A DNA stretch of 47,215 nt, taken from NCBI GenBank assembly GCA_041476545.1, contig JBGOTP010000003.1, positions 1 to 47,215 of the forward strand, given 5' to 3'. Positions 15,408 through 24,731 of this stretch are shown one piece after another. The notes under the pieces are model-generated. The model did not search any database and was not told the DNA's origin. It was given only the letters and a program-made list of their open reading frames with translations. The position numbers and the translations under genes are program-made. The first letter of the stretch is position 1; every line of letters begins with the position of its first letter. This DNA is from JBGOTP01 sp041476545 (GTDB lineage Bacteria > Acidobacteriota > Vicinamibacteria > Vicinamibacterales > CAVVIG01).

Positions 15408-17597
15408 CTACTGCAACTTGCCGCCCGCGGTCCTGATCTGCGTCGTCAGATTTCGGATGACGTCGACGAGCACGTTTTCCTTGTCGGCCGCTTCCTGCCA
15501 GTTACCGGCCTCGATGGCTTCCCGCACGCCGGGAAGCGTCTTTGCCGCGTAGCCGGTGTAGAAGCCGGGCGCGTAGAACGCGTGCTCGAACCAGGGCCGG
15601 CGCGGCAGCCCGGTCTCGGCCAGCATCTTTCGCTCGCTTTGCATCAGGACAAGATTCAGCGCAGCGCGCTCGGCGTTCGTCTTCTTGAACAGACTGCCGT
15701 CCTGCGACGCCTTCGCAAATGCGTCGTCGTACTCCGTGGCAGCTTGATGGAGCGTCTGCAGGGCGTTGTCGAGCGGCGCGAAATCAAACGCTGGGGCTTT
15801 TGGCGCGTTCTTCGCCAGCTGCTCCACGTCGCGCGCATAGAACTCGAGCGTCTGCGAGAGGTTGGTGAACCGCAACGGCAAGAGATCAGCGTCGGCCAGA
15901 CGCATGACGGTGGTCGTAAAGGTCTGCGCGAACGTCCGGCCGTACGTGAAGTCGCCGTCCGAAAACTTCGTGTACCAGGTCGGATCGTCGTAGATGGAAT
16001 GATAGACGCCGCCCTGGCCACCCTCACCGCCGTAGCTCAACGCCAGCGTGGCGATGCCCAGGTGGTGAATGAACGGCGTGTAGTCGGATCCCGATCCGAG
16101 GGCGCCCAACCGGAAGTCGTCGCCGTCCTTGAGTGCACCGCGGCCACCGCCTCGCCCGCCGCCGCCATCCGACGACCCCTGCGCACGTTGTTCGAGCCGC
16201 TGATAGACCGACGTGTTCGTCACCGGATCAATGATGTCTTTGGCCACGTCATTGACGAAGCGCTCGAGCGAATGGCTCCCCGATAGAGAGAGGAACCCTT
16301 TGCTCGTCCCGTCGGAGGCGAGATACGCGACGGCCTTCACGGCGAGCTCGGTGGCGTGCGTTTCGGCCCATTCCGTCGAACCGAGCCACCCTTGTTCTTC
16401 ACCATCCCAGAAGGCGTAGACGATGGTGCGTTTGGGCCGCCAGCCTTGCTTCAGCAGCTCGCCGAGCGCGCGCGCTTCCTCGAGCTCGGCCGCCGCGCCC
16501 GACACAGGGTCGGCGGCGCCATTCACCCACGCATCGTAGTGGTTCGCGCGGATGATCCATTCGTCGGGGAACGTGCTGCCGGGAATCTTCACGACGACGT
16601 CGTAGGCCGGCACGACTTGATAGTTCGACTTCACGACGAGATGAACTCGCGCGGGTCCCGGGCCCACGTGATACGTGATCGGCAGCGCACCGCGCCACGG
16701 GGCCGGCGCCACAGGGCCCGCGAGCGCCGCGAGCAGCGGCTGCGCATCGCCGTACGACAGCGGCAGCGCGGGAATCTTCTGTAGCGTCTGCACCTGATTC
16801 CGTGGCAGACGCCGCGCGCCTGGCGTGGATCCCCAGCCGGGTGTCTCGGGATCGCCGCCGTAGTACTGCATGATCATGGCGCTGCCGCGCTGCACGCCCT
16901 GCTCCGGACGAAAGGCGCCCTTCGGATAGACGTCACCCTGGAAATACCCGTCGTCGCGCGGGTCCGAGTAGATGAGCGCGCCGACCGCGCCGTGATCGTT
17001 GGCCAGTTGCACCTTGATGCCGCGCCACCCGCCACCGTAGCGCGCGATTACGATCGCACCCTTCACGCTGATGCCCATGCGGTCCAGCTGCTGATAGTCT
17101 TCGAGCTCGCCGTTGTTCACGTACACGAGCGGTGCGGTGACGTCGCCGTCCGCGACATAGGCCAGATAGGTCGGCAGTTGCCCGGCCTGTCCCGACGTTG
17201 GATCCTCGGGGATGGCCGGCTCTTTCAGCCGCGCGACGTACGACGACGGTGCCACGAGTTCGACGACGCGCTCCTGCGGAGTCGAGAACAGTACGTCGAA
17301 CTGCTCGATTTGCGCGTCGAGCCCGTACGACCGCAAACGGCTTTGCAGCCAGAGCGCGTTCTGGTGCTGGCGCGGCGAACCCAGGTGGTGGGGCTCCGAT
17401 GCCAACTCCATCATGTTCGCCTTGATGTTCTCGGGAGTCGGAATCGCGCGGACCTTCTGCTCCCAGTCGAGCTCGACATCGGCGCTCGCCGGCGCATATC
17501 CCATGACGGAGCGTCCCTGCGCGCGGGGCAGCATGCCGCCAACGACGATCGCGAGCCCCACGAGCGACGATACGAGGCGAACGGGAGTGCCGTGCAC
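15408..17597 (-). CDS. Exported M28B metallopeptidase, glutamate carboxypeptidase II-like
   Basis: Protein of 729 residues from a GTG preceded by AAGGAGG. A signal peptide (about 1-28, ending PRAQG) is followed by a PA domain and the M28 catalytic domain, then a helical dimerisation domain of the transferrin-receptor type. Zinc ligands and catalytic residues are visible: His353 in NHYDAW, Asp363 in ADPVSG, Glu400/Glu401 in FWDGEEQGWLG, Asp429 in ASDG and His533 in VYHSIYDD. All are in the order known for the family, so an active di-zinc exopeptidase acting in the periplasm or outside is likely. A Gly/Arg-rich insertion lies at about 475-488. Divergent from the glycosyltransferase gene. Confidence 0.93.
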   Translation of the reverse strand: MHGTPVRLVSSLVGLAIVVGGMLPRAQGRSVMGYAPASADVELDWEQKVRAIPTPENIKANMMELASEPHHLGSPRQHQNALWLQSRLRSYGLDAQIEQFDVLFSTPQERVVELVAPSSYVARLKEPAIPEDPTSGQAGQLPTYLAYVADGDVTAPLVYVNNGELEDYQQLDRMGISVKGAIVIARYGGGWRGIKVQLANDHGAVGALIYSDPRDDGYFQGDVYPKGAFRPEQGVQRGSAMIMQYYGGDPETPGWGSTPGARRLPRNQVQTLQKIPALPLSYGDAQPLLAALAGPVAPAPWRGALPITYHVGPGPARVHLVVKSNYQVVPAYDVVVKIPGSTFPDEWIIRANHYDAWVNGAADPVSGAAAELEEARALGELLKQGWRPKRTIVYAFWDGEEQGWLGSTEWAETHATELAVKAVAYLASDGTSKGFLSLSGSHSLERFVNDVAKDIIDPVTNTSVYQRLEQRAQGSSDGGGGRGGGRGALKDGDDFRLGALGSGSDYTPFIHHLGIATLALSYGGEGGQGGVYHSIYDDPTWYTKFSDGDFTYGRTFAQTFTTTVMRLADADLLPLRFTNLSQTLEFYARDVEQLAKNAPKAPAFDFAPLDNALQTLHQAATEYDDAFAKASQDGSLFKKTNAERAALNLVLMQSERKMLAETGLPRRPWFEHAFYAPGFYTGYAAKTLPGVREAIEAGNWQEAADKENVLVDVIRNLTTQIRTAGGKLQ

Positions 17598-17632
17598 GTG
17601 GATCCTCCTTGGAAACAGTCTCGGTCGCGGGC

Positions 17633-17648
17633 AGTATACGTATATCCT
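17633..17648. promoter_or_regulatory. Overlapping divergent promoters in a short palindromic spacer
   Basis: The 58-base gap between the peptidase and glycosyltransferase genes contains GTATACGTATA. On the minus strand TATACT (17638-17633) lies 35 bases before the peptidase GTG. On the plus strand TATCCT (17643-17648) lies seven bases before the glycosyltransferase GTG. The two boxes are four bases apart, so the polymerases would compete. Confidence 0.4.
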
Positions 17649-17655
17649 TCCTGAC

Positions 17656-19479
17656 GTGTCTCCCAGATTGAACTGGCTCTGGCCGGTTCTGGTCGTTGCG
17701 CTCTTCTGCCTGCCGCTCTTCGCCCGTCTGGACGGCCTCGATCTTCGGGGCGACGAAGCGGCCCATTCCTTCTCGGTTGACCGAATCCTCGAGACCGGCG
17801 ACTGGCTGATCCCCAAGGGCAGTCCGGGCGAAGACGAGCCCTTCCTCGAAAAGCCCCCGCTGAAATTCTGGATCATCGCGGCGGGCATCCGGTCGGGGCT
17901 GTTGCCACACACCGACGTCGGACTGAGGTTCTGGGACGCATTGTTCGGCAGCGTCGCCTTCTTCTACGTCTTTCTCATCGGACGTCGACTCGCGGGCCCG
18001 GTGTGCGGCGCGACGGCGGTCCTCATTCTTTTCATCCATGAGCCGCTCTTATTCGATCACGGACTCCGCGGCAACAACATGGAAGCGGCGCTGGTCCTGT
18101 GCTATTGCGGCAGCTTCTATCACTATCTCGCCTGGACCGCCGACTCGACCCCGCGGCGCCGGTGGCATGCGATCGCGCTCGCCTTGTGCTTCACCCTCGG
18201 ATTCATGGTGAAGTTCGTCGCCGCGCTGTTTGTCCCCGCGGTTCTCGCGGTAGCGAGTCTCGCCGTTCCCTCCTATCGCGCGCGCGTGGCCCGCGACTGG
18301 CGCCTCTGGAGCGCCGTGAGCCTGCTCGCGCTGGCCCTTATCGCGCCGTGGTTTGCGTACGCGGACCATATGTTTGGTGCCAGGTTCTGGCACGTGATCT
18401 TCGGCGCGCACGTCTACACACGCCTGACGGCCGGGCTCGACCCCGCCCACGTGCAGTCGGGGGGGTACTACTTCTCTCAATTGACTGGCAGCTTGAAGCA
18501 CTCCGGCGCGCGGCTGCTCGCGGTGGCCGGCGGAATTCTGCTCCTGATCGAGACGATTCGGCGCCGATGGGCCGAGGGCTTCGTGATCCTGTTGTGGTTC
18601 GCGCTGCCATTCGGAGCGATCTCGCTCCTGACCTCTAAGCTGTACTACTACGCCGACCCTTTTCTTCCGCCGGTTGCCCTGGCGGGAGGGTACTTCATGA
18701 CGATCTGCTGGCTGTATTTCCCGCCGCGCATCCCACGTGTCGTGGATGACACGATTCAACGGGCGACAACGTGGGCACCCCGCGTGATGGCGGCCCGACA
18801 CTGGCTCGGCGCGCGGCTGCTTCTGCTCGGTATCGCAACAGCGGCCGGCGCGATCATGGCGTGGACCTTGACGTTCGGCTCGGCCCGTATCAGCATCGCC
18901 GGCACGGTCTGGCTGAGGAATTCGAACTTTCTTCGACCGTGGCTCGTTGTCCTTGCGTGCGGCGCACTTGCCTCGAGGTCCAGACAGGTCGGCCGTTTGC
19001 TGACGGTTCCACTGTTGATGACGTTACTGATGCCGCCCTTGCAGGGGTACCGCGAAACCCTGACACGCATCGCGGTCGAGAATCACCCGATGCGATCCGC
19101 GCGCGACTGCATCCAGCGCATTCGATCTGACGCCGGCAGCGGCCCGTCCGTCTGGCGCGGTCTGTACATCGCGGGGCCCGACAGCGCGTTCGGTCACGAA
19201 CTCTACTACTTCCGGGGTCTGCGTCCGTGGGAACGCGCGCAGACGCCCACGGACGAAACACTCCGCAAGTACCTCTACGACCCGTTGGAGCAGCGGCCGG
19301 TTCTGGTGGACGGCCCGCTCTATACGTCGTTCACGAAGCGCCTGGCCTCATCCGTCGTTCCCTCCGCGCGTGACTCGCGAGTCGATCCCGGCACGGTGAA
19401 GATCGACGACGTCCGCCTGCTGTTGCCGGGGGTATATGCCGTCTGCGGAGACACCCGCGCGAGCTCGACGCCGCGCTGA
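17656..19479 (+). CDS. ArnT/PMT-type membrane glycosyltransferase, paralogue 1
   Basis: Protein of 607 residues with about twelve hydrophobic helices, of the GT-C fold. The first loop carries the catalytic acidic pair in LRGDEAAHSF and the family signature EKPPLKFW, typical of ArnT/PMT_2 enzymes that transfer sugars from polyprenyl phosphate donors. The C-terminal ~120 residues are a soluble domain with YIAGPDSAFGHELYYF and KYLYDP. Acceptor unknown: lipid A, protein or polysaccharide. The GTG start follows a TATCCT box by seven bases. The next gene is a close paralogue over its whole length. Confidence 0.88.
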   Translation: MSPRLNWLWPVLVVALFCLPLFARLDGLDLRGDEAAHSFSVDRILETGDWLIPKGSPGEDEPFLEKPPLKFWIIAAGIRSGLLPHTDVGLRFWDALFGSVAFFYVFLIGRRLAGPVCGATAVLILFIHEPLLFDHGLRGNNMEAALVLCYCGSFYHYLAWTADSTPRRRWHAIALALCFTLGFMVKFVAALFVPAVLAVASLAVPSYRARVARDWRLWSAVSLLALALIAPWFAYADHMFGARFWHVIFGAHVYTRLTAGLDPAHVQSGGYYFSQLTGSLKHSGARLLAVAGGILLLIETIRRRWAEGFVILLWFALPFGAISLLTSKLYYYADPFLPPVALAGGYFMTICWLYFPPRIPRVVDDTIQRATTWAPRVMAARHWLGARLLLLGIATAAGAIMAWTLTFGSARISIAGTVWLRNSNFLRPWLVVLACGALASRSRQVGRLLTVPLLMTLLMPPLQGYRETLTRIAVENHPMRSARDCIQRIRSDAGSGPSVWRGLYIAGPDSAFGHELYYFRGLRPWERAQTPTDETLRKYLYDPLEQRPVLVDGPLYTSFTKRLASSVVPSARDSRVDPGTVKIDDVRLLLPGVYAVCGDTRASSTPR

Positions 19480-19524
19480 CGCTCGCGACGATCGTGGACC
19501 CTGCCGGCCGTTGAAGTTTGGAGG

Positions 19525-19530
19525 TATAGT
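19525..19530 (+). promoter_or_regulatory. Candidate -10 box of paralogue 2
   Basis: TATAGT is six bases before the TTG start of the second glycosyltransferase, inside the 57-base gap after the first. It suggests separate transcription of the two copies. Confidence 0.4.
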
Positions 19531-19536
19531 CGACGC

Positions 19537-21390
19537 TTGGTCGCTCCTGACGGCGTTCGCCGGCTGACATGGCTCTGGCCGGTTCTGGTCGTTGCGCTCT
19601 TCTGCCTGCCGCTCTTCATCGGTCTCGACCACGTCGATCTTCGGGGCGACGAAGCCGCCCACTCGTTCACGTCCGAGCGCATTCTCGAAACCGGTGACTG
19701 GCTCATTCCGAGAACGAGTCCGGACGACACGCCCTTCCTCGAAAAACCACCGCTGAAGTTCTGGATCGTCGCGGCCGGCATTCGGCTGGGGCTGCCGCGC
19801 AACGAGTTCGGCCTGCGGTTCTGGGACGCGTTGTTTGGCGGCATCGCGTTCTTCTATGTCTTCCTCATCGGCCGCCGGCTCGCCGGCCCGGTGTGCGGCG
19901 CAGCGGCGGTCCTTGTCCTCTTCGTCCACGGACCACTGCTCGTCGAGCATGGACTGCGCGACAACGACATGGAGGCGGCACTGCTGCTGTGCTATTGCGG
20001 GGGCGTCTACCATTACCTCGCCTGGGCGTCATCGGAGCCGGCTTCGAAGGACCGGTGGCACGCAATCGCCGTCGGGTTGTACTTCGCCCTCGGGTTCATG
20101 GTGAAATTCGTCGCCGCGTTGTTTCTCCCGTTCGTGCTCGGCGTCGCGACCCTCACGATCCCCTCCTATCGTCGTCGTCTCCTTCGCGACTGGCGCCTGT
20201 GGGGCGCGGCAAAACTCCTGGCGCTGGTGCTCATTGCGCCCTGGTTCGCCTATGGGGCCTACAGGTTTGGTGCTGGCTTCTGGGGCACCATCTTCGGCAT
20301 CCACGTGTATGAGCGCCTGATCGGGGCGACGGGGCTCGACCCCACTCACGTGCATCCCTGGAACTTCTACTTCACTCAGCTGTACGACAACCTCGGCCGC
20401 TACGACACGTGGCCGCTCGCGCTTGCCGGTGGAATCCTGCTGGTTGTGGAAACGATTCGCCGCCGGTGGCGCGAAGGCGTCGTGCTGCTGCTGTGGTTCG
20501 CGCTGCCGCTCGGCGTGATCTCAATTGGCACGTCCAAGCTGTACCACTACGTCTATCCGTTTCTGCCGCCGCTGGCGCTGGCGGGAGGGTACCTGCTGGC
20601 CTTCTTGTGGCTGCACCTGCATCCGCTCGTTCGACGCCTGGTGGCCGGCATCGACGAGCGCGCGACGACCTGGGTGCCGCGCGTGATGGCGGCGGCACGG
20701 AGGCCCGTCCCGCGGCGGCTTCTTCTCACGATCGCCGCAGCGGCGGTCGCCATCGTCGCATGGACCATGGTCCGTGGTCCGATCCACGTCAGGCTGTCCA
20801 ACGGGGTGGTGCTGAAGAGCAGCGGCTTCTTCCGGCCGTGGATCGTCGCGGTCGTCTGTGGCATTCTCGCGGGAAAATCCAGGCAGGTCGGCCGCTTCCT
20901 GGGCGCATCGCTCCTCGTGCTCTTCCTGTCGCCCGTCGCGGAGTACCGTGTGATGATCGAGCGTCTGGCCGTGGAGAAGCATCCGCTGCGAACGGCGCGC
21001 AACTGCCTCGAGCGTGTTCGTTCGGAAAGCGCCGGCGCAACGCCCGGACGGGCCGTGTACGTCGCGGGGCCAGCCAGCGCGTTCGGTCACGGTCACTTCT
21101 ACTACTTTCGGACCCTGAGTGCGTGGGTCCCGCCGGCGGACTGGGTGAGCACGCCAACACCCGCGGACGACACACTCTCCACGTACCTCTACGATCCGTC
21201 CGGGCAGCGGCCGGTGCTGTTGGAAGACGTGCTCTACACGTCGTTCAAGAATCGGTTGGCCTCGGACGCCATCCCGTCCGCCCGCGAGTCAAGACCCGAG
21301 CCCGGCATGGTGAGACTCGACGACGCCCTCCTGCTCCTGCCGGGGCCGTACGCCGCGTGTGGAGCACGAGCACCCTCACGCAATCGCTGA
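19537..21390 (+). CDS. ArnT/PMT-type membrane glycosyltransferase, paralogue 2
   Basis: Protein of 617 residues, alignable from end to end with the preceding gene: both open with LTWLWPVL/LNWLWPVL, keep LRGDEAAHSF, EKPPLKFWI, FWDALFG, FYVFLIGRRLAGPVCGA and end with a KYLYDP/TYLYDP soluble domain. A stretch of about 47 bases is identical in both genes (from about 17672 and 19570). This points to tandem duplication followed by divergence, perhaps with gene conversion. The TTG at 19537 is used because no ATG or GTG allows the full first helix. Function as for paralogue 1, with possibly different acceptor. Confidence 0.88.
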   Translation: MVAPDGVRRLTWLWPVLVVALFCLPLFIGLDHVDLRGDEAAHSFTSERILETGDWLIPRTSPDDTPFLEKPPLKFWIVAAGIRLGLPRNEFGLRFWDALFGGIAFFYVFLIGRRLAGPVCGAAAVLVLFVHGPLLVEHGLRDNDMEAALLLCYCGGVYHYLAWASSEPASKDRWHAIAVGLYFALGFMVKFVAALFLPFVLGVATLTIPSYRRRLLRDWRLWGAAKLLALVLIAPWFAYGAYRFGAGFWGTIFGIHVYERLIGATGLDPTHVHPWNFYFTQLYDNLGRYDTWPLALAGGILLVVETIRRRWREGVVLLLWFALPLGVISIGTSKLYHYVYPFLPPLALAGGYLLAFLWLHLHPLVRRLVAGIDERATTWVPRVMAAARRPVPRRLLLTIAAAAVAIVAWTMVRGPIHVRLSNGVVLKSSGFFRPWIVAVVCGILAGKSRQVGRFLGASLLVLFLSPVAEYRVMIERLAVEKHPLRTARNCLERVRSESAGATPGRAVYVAGPASAFGHGHFYYFRTLSAWVPPADWVSTPTPADDTLSTYLYDPSGQRPVLLEDVLYTSFKNRLASDAIPSARESRPEPGMVRLDDALLLLPGPYAACGARAPSRNR

Positions 21391-21554
21391 CTTTAGATCC
21401 CAGACTCCCGATCAGCGGGACGTGCGATTCACTGCGGCGGAGTGGCCTCGATCCGCTTCAGCGCTGAGTCGCCTCGTTTCGCAAACGGCCCGATCCACTA
21501 CACTGCATCGAGTTGCGCACGGACTGGCTGGTCTATGAAGGAGTGAGGTGTGTC

Positions 21555-22595
21555 ATGAGGCAGCCCTTGGCCGTCGTCTTGTTCGCTGCAGTGTTCGGCC
21601 TTGCATTCGCGCGGGCTCAGTCGCCGGGGCCTGGTGGATCGGTCGAACGGCTCGACCCAGCCTTGGACGACATCCTGGCAACCGACGCCAAGCTCGAGGT
21701 GATCCGGCAGGACTACTTCGGCGCGGCCGAAGGCCCGACGTGGTTCAGGGATGGCGCGGCCGGCTACCTGCTCTTCAGCGATATGGCGGCGAACAGAATC
21801 TACAAGTGGGATCCCGCGGTCAGGCAACTGTCGACGTTTCTCGAGAAGTCCGGTTTCAGCGGCACGGATATCACCGAGGTGCGGGCGCTCGACAACGGCC
21901 GGCTGATGGTCGCGTTACTGGGGTCGAACGGCCTCGCCCAGGACCATGAAGGCCGCCTGGTATTCTGTACCCACGGGAACCGTTCGATCATGCGGCTGGA
22001 GAAGGACGGGACACGCACGACGCTCGCCGATCGCTACGAGAGCAAACGGTTCAACGGCCCGAACGACCTGGTGGTGAAGTCGGATGGCTCGATCTATTTC
22101 ACCGACCTGGGGGCCGGCCTGAGGGGCGGCGCGGCCAGGAGCCCCGACAAGGAACTCGATTTCCAGGGCACCTTCCGTTGGAAACCCGACGGCACAGTAC
22201 AGTTGATTGCGAAGAACGGCGCCAACGGTATTGCATTCTCGCCGGACGAACGGTATCTATTCGTGACCGGCGGCGGCGGCATCATGCGTTACGAGCTGCG
22301 GCCCGACGGCACGCCGGGTGAGGGTCGCCTACATGTCGACATGCGAGGACAACCGCTCCGCGGCGGCGCCGACGGCATCCGCGTGGACCGTCGAGGCTAC
22401 ATGTTCAGTTCGGGCCCGGGCGGCGCATGGATCTCCGACGCCAGCGGCAAGCACATCGGCACCATCTACACCCCGGACAGGAACGCCACCGAAACGACCA
22501 CGAGCGTGGCCTTCGGCGACATCGACGGCAAGGGCCTCTATGTCACCGGCGTTCGAAGTCTCTACCACATCCGGATGAAGTCGTCAGCGCAGTAA
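21555..22595 (+). CDS. Exported SMP-30/gluconolactonase-like protein
   Basis: Protein of 346 residues. The ATG at 21555 starts a signal peptide (MRQPLAVVLFAAVFGLAFARAQ) and follows GGAG-containing sequence. The mature part is a six-bladed propeller of the SMP-30 family: AEGPTWF, LLFSDMAANRIYKW, then FNGPNDLVVKSDGSIYFTD, GIAFSPDERYLFV, ADGIRVDRRGYMFSSGPGG. Metal-binding Glu, Asn and Asp of the family appear to be kept (in AEGP, FNGPND and the ADGI segment). The likely activity is a lactonase in the periplasm; the substrate is unknown. A TACACT box at 21499-21504 gives a leader of about 50 bases. It is followed by another propeller gene after 22 bases. Confidence 0.87.
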   Translation: MRQPLAVVLFAAVFGLAFARAQSPGPGGSVERLDPALDDILATDAKLEVIRQDYFGAAEGPTWFRDGAAGYLLFSDMAANRIYKWDPAVRQLSTFLEKSGFSGTDITEVRALDNGRLMVALLGSNGLAQDHEGRLVFCTHGNRSIMRLEKDGTRTTLADRYESKRFNGPNDLVVKSDGSIYFTDLGAGLRGGAARSPDKELDFQGTFRWKPDGTVQLIAKNGANGIAFSPDERYLFVTGGGGIMRYELRPDGTPGEGRLHVDMRGQPLRGGADGIRVDRRGYMFSSGPGGAWISDASGKHIGTIYTPDRNATETTTSVAFGDIDGKGLYVTGVRSLYHIRMKSSAQ

Positions 22596-22617
22596 CGACG
22601 AGCATGGAGGCAAGATC

Positions 22618-23775
22618 ATGAGACGGACTGTCACGGGACTCGTGCGATTGGGCATCGCCGTCGCGGCGCTCAGCGTGACTCATGCCGTCTCTCGCGCGGA
22701 TCAAACGTCGAAGCTTGGTGGCGCTCCACGGGTTCCGCAGTTCCAGTTCGATCCGAGCTGGCCGAAGCAGCCGTTCCCGAACTACGAGATCATCGGCAAT
22801 GTCATCGGCTTGGCTATCGACGCCAAAGAGCACGTCTGGGTGCTCCATCGGCCCCAGATGGTGACCGAGCAGGAGCAAGGTGCCGCGTTCGGCCGGCCGG
22901 AGGCGCTCTGCTGCCGGCCGGCCAAGCCGGTCCTCGACATCGATCCGGCGGGCAACGTCGTTCAGGAGTGGGGCGGTCCGGGGGCCGGGTACACCTGGGT
23001 CAGCCAGGAACATGGCATCTTCGTCGATCATAAGGACAACGTCTGGATCGGGAGTCCCCAGGACTCGCACCTTCTGAAGTTCACACGCAACGGCATGTTC
23101 CTCATGCAGATTGGCGAGCCCGGCCACAAGGAGCCGACGAGCCGCGACCCGAAGATTCTGGGCGGACCTGCGCCGTTTGTCGACGCGACGACCAACGAGC
23201 TTTTCGTGGCGGACGGATACCGAAACCGCCGCGTCATCGTCTTCGACGCCGACACGGGGGCCTTCAAGCGCATGTGGGGCGCATACGGGAAGCCGCCGGA
23301 CGACTCCATTCCGTGGAAGTTCAACCCGGCTGGCACGGACGTCTCGCCATCGCCGCAGTTCCAGACGGTCACGGGTGTCGTGGTCAGCAGGGACAACCTC
23401 GTGTACGTGTCGGATCGCAGCAACAATCGCATCCAAGTCTTCCGGAAGGACGGCACCTTCGTGCGAGAGGGTTTCGTTCTGCCGAAAACGCCAAGAGGGA
23501 CAATCGATACGCTGGCGTTTTCGCCGGATCCCGAGCAGCGCTTCCTCTACGATGCCGACCCGCGCAACATGCGCATCTGGATTCTTCGACGCGCCGACCT
23601 TCACGTGCTGGGCTGGTTCGGCCACGGGGGACATCAGGCCGGCGGCTTCGTCTCGCCCGCCTACATCGTCGTTGACGCCAAGGGCAACCTGTACGTCGGC
23701 GAAGGCCAGGACGGCAAGCGCGTGCAGCGCTTTCTCTACAAAGGCATGGGCCCCGCGGCGAACGCGTTGAACTGA
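22618..23775 (+). CDS. Exported NHL-repeat beta-propeller protein
   Basis: Protein of 385 residues starting at an ATG after GGAGG. A signal peptide (about 1-27) precedes a six-bladed NHL-type propeller, for example GIFVDHKDNVWIG, NELFVADGYRNRRVIVFD, DNLVYVSDRSNNRIQVF, YIVVDAKGNLYVGEG. The repeat layout resembles the lyase domain of peptidyl-alpha-hydroxyglycine alpha-amidating lyase, often used as a label for such bacterial proteins, but no catalytic evidence is seen. A CC pair (ALCCRP) is near residue 100. Co-transcribed with the SMP-30 gene, so the two probably act on one extracellular substrate. Confidence 0.85.
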   Translation: MRRTVTGLVRLGIAVAALSVTHAVSRADQTSKLGGAPRVPQFQFDPSWPKQPFPNYEIIGNVIGLAIDAKEHVWVLHRPQMVTEQEQGAAFGRPEALCCRPAKPVLDIDPAGNVVQEWGGPGAGYTWVSQEHGIFVDHKDNVWIGSPQDSHLLKFTRNGMFLMQIGEPGHKEPTSRDPKILGGPAPFVDATTNELFVADGYRNRRVIVFDADTGAFKRMWGAYGKPPDDSIPWKFNPAGTDVSPSPQFQTVTGVVVSRDNLVYVSDRSNNRIQVFRKDGTFVREGFVLPKTPRGTIDTLAFSPDPEQRFLYDADPRNMRIWILRRADLHVLGWFGHGGHQAGGFVSPAYIVVDAKGNLYVGEGQDGKRVQRFLYKGMGPAANALN

Positions 23776-23846
23776 ACGGCATTCGATCGCCCGGCTCGAT
23801 CCTGGCGTCAGAGACAGGGAGAAGGGAAGGGACGCGCAGGCGGCCG

Positions 23847-24290
23847 TCAGTGCGGGAGTGCGGGAGGGGCAACCTCTCGCGCGGCGTTCGTCGCGAGCAG
23901 ACCGGTGGCCAGCGTGACCAGGTCCTCGAGCCAGAGCGGTTTGAAGCGGAGCGTGACGCCAAGCGCGGTGAGTTCGCTCGAGACCGCCGGCGTCAGCGAA
24001 TAGTCCCCCGTCACGATCGCGACGGGCGTCATCGGGCCGCGCAGGCGTTGCTCCTGGGCGCGAAGCCGCTGGATGAACGTCAACCCGTCCATCGCCGGCA
24101 TATGAAGGTCGACAATGATCGCGTCGGCGGCGCGCTCTGAGGCTTCATTGAGCGCCATGCTCGCGTTCTGCACCGCGCAGACCTCATGACCTTCGAGGCG
24201 CAGCATCTGCGCGAACGTCATCCGCGTCAGCTCATCATCGTCGATGATGAGCACTCTGGCCGGCCGGCCCGTCATGACCATGGTTCCCAC
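23847..24290 (-). CDS. Single-domain response regulator (third gene of HK operon)
   Basis: Receiver domain of 147 residues without output domain. Acidic residues IIDDDE, phosphoacceptor Asp61 in IIVDLHMPAMDG, Thr in VTGDYS and Lys118 in RFKPL are all present. It begins with GTG at 24290; ATG codons at 24281 and 24275 are alternatives. It is the last gene of the histidine kinase-receiver-receiver operon (6-base gap from the previous receiver). It may act as a phosphate sink or protein-interaction switch. Confidence 0.9.
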   Translation of the reverse strand: MGTMVMTGRPARVLIIDDDELTRMTFAQMLRLEGHEVCAVQNASMALNEASERAADAIIVDLHMPAMDGLTFIQRLRAQEQRLRGPMTPVAIVTGDYSLTPAVSSELTALGVTLRFKPLWLEDLVTLATGLLATNAAREVAPPALPH

Positions 24291-24296
24291 CGCACG

Positions 24297-24731
24297 TCAG
24301 GACACCGTGCCATGGAGCACCCGGCGGGGACGATTTTCGGCAATTCCCCCGTAGAGAAGCAACGATACTGCCTGCAGCAAGCCGTGCGCGGTCACCGGCT
24401 TGTCGAGGAACGCCTCGTCTTCCCACAAGGCGCCTTTGTCGTCGAAGAGCTGGTCGCTGAATCCGGTCAGGTACAGGACCTTCACGTCGGGTTGTCGCTG
24501 GCGAACCCGTCGCGCCAGTTCGTCTCCAGTCATTCCCGGCATGCGGAGATCGGTCAGCAGCAGATCAAACGGACCCGCCGATTCAATCGCGGTGATGGCT
24601 TCCGACCCGCTGGCCGCGGTGTGTGTCTGATGCCCGGCGATCTGGAGCGTGCGCTCGACGAACTCGCGGATGGCGGGTTCATCGTCGACGATCAGCACGC
24701 GGGCGGATGCGGGATTCGATGGTTGAGTCAC
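24297..24731 (-). CDS. Single-domain response regulator (second gene of HK operon)
   Basis: Receiver of 144 residues. It has VLIVDDEPAIREF, phosphoacceptor Asp61 in LLLTDLRMPGMTGDEL, the switch Thr in YLTGFSD and the Lys in FLDKPVTA. The form is typical of receivers that follow hybrid or PAS-type histidine kinases. The ATG overlaps the kinase stop by four bases (ATGA), so the kinase and this receiver are translationally coupled and probably partners. Confidence 0.93.
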   Translation of the reverse strand: MTQPSNPASARVLIVDDEPAIREFVERTLQIAGHQTHTAASGSEAITAIESAGPFDLLLTDLRMPGMTGDELARRVRQRQPDVKVLYLTGFSDQLFDDKGALWEDEAFLDKPVTAHGLLQAVSLLLYGGIAENRPRRVLHGTVS

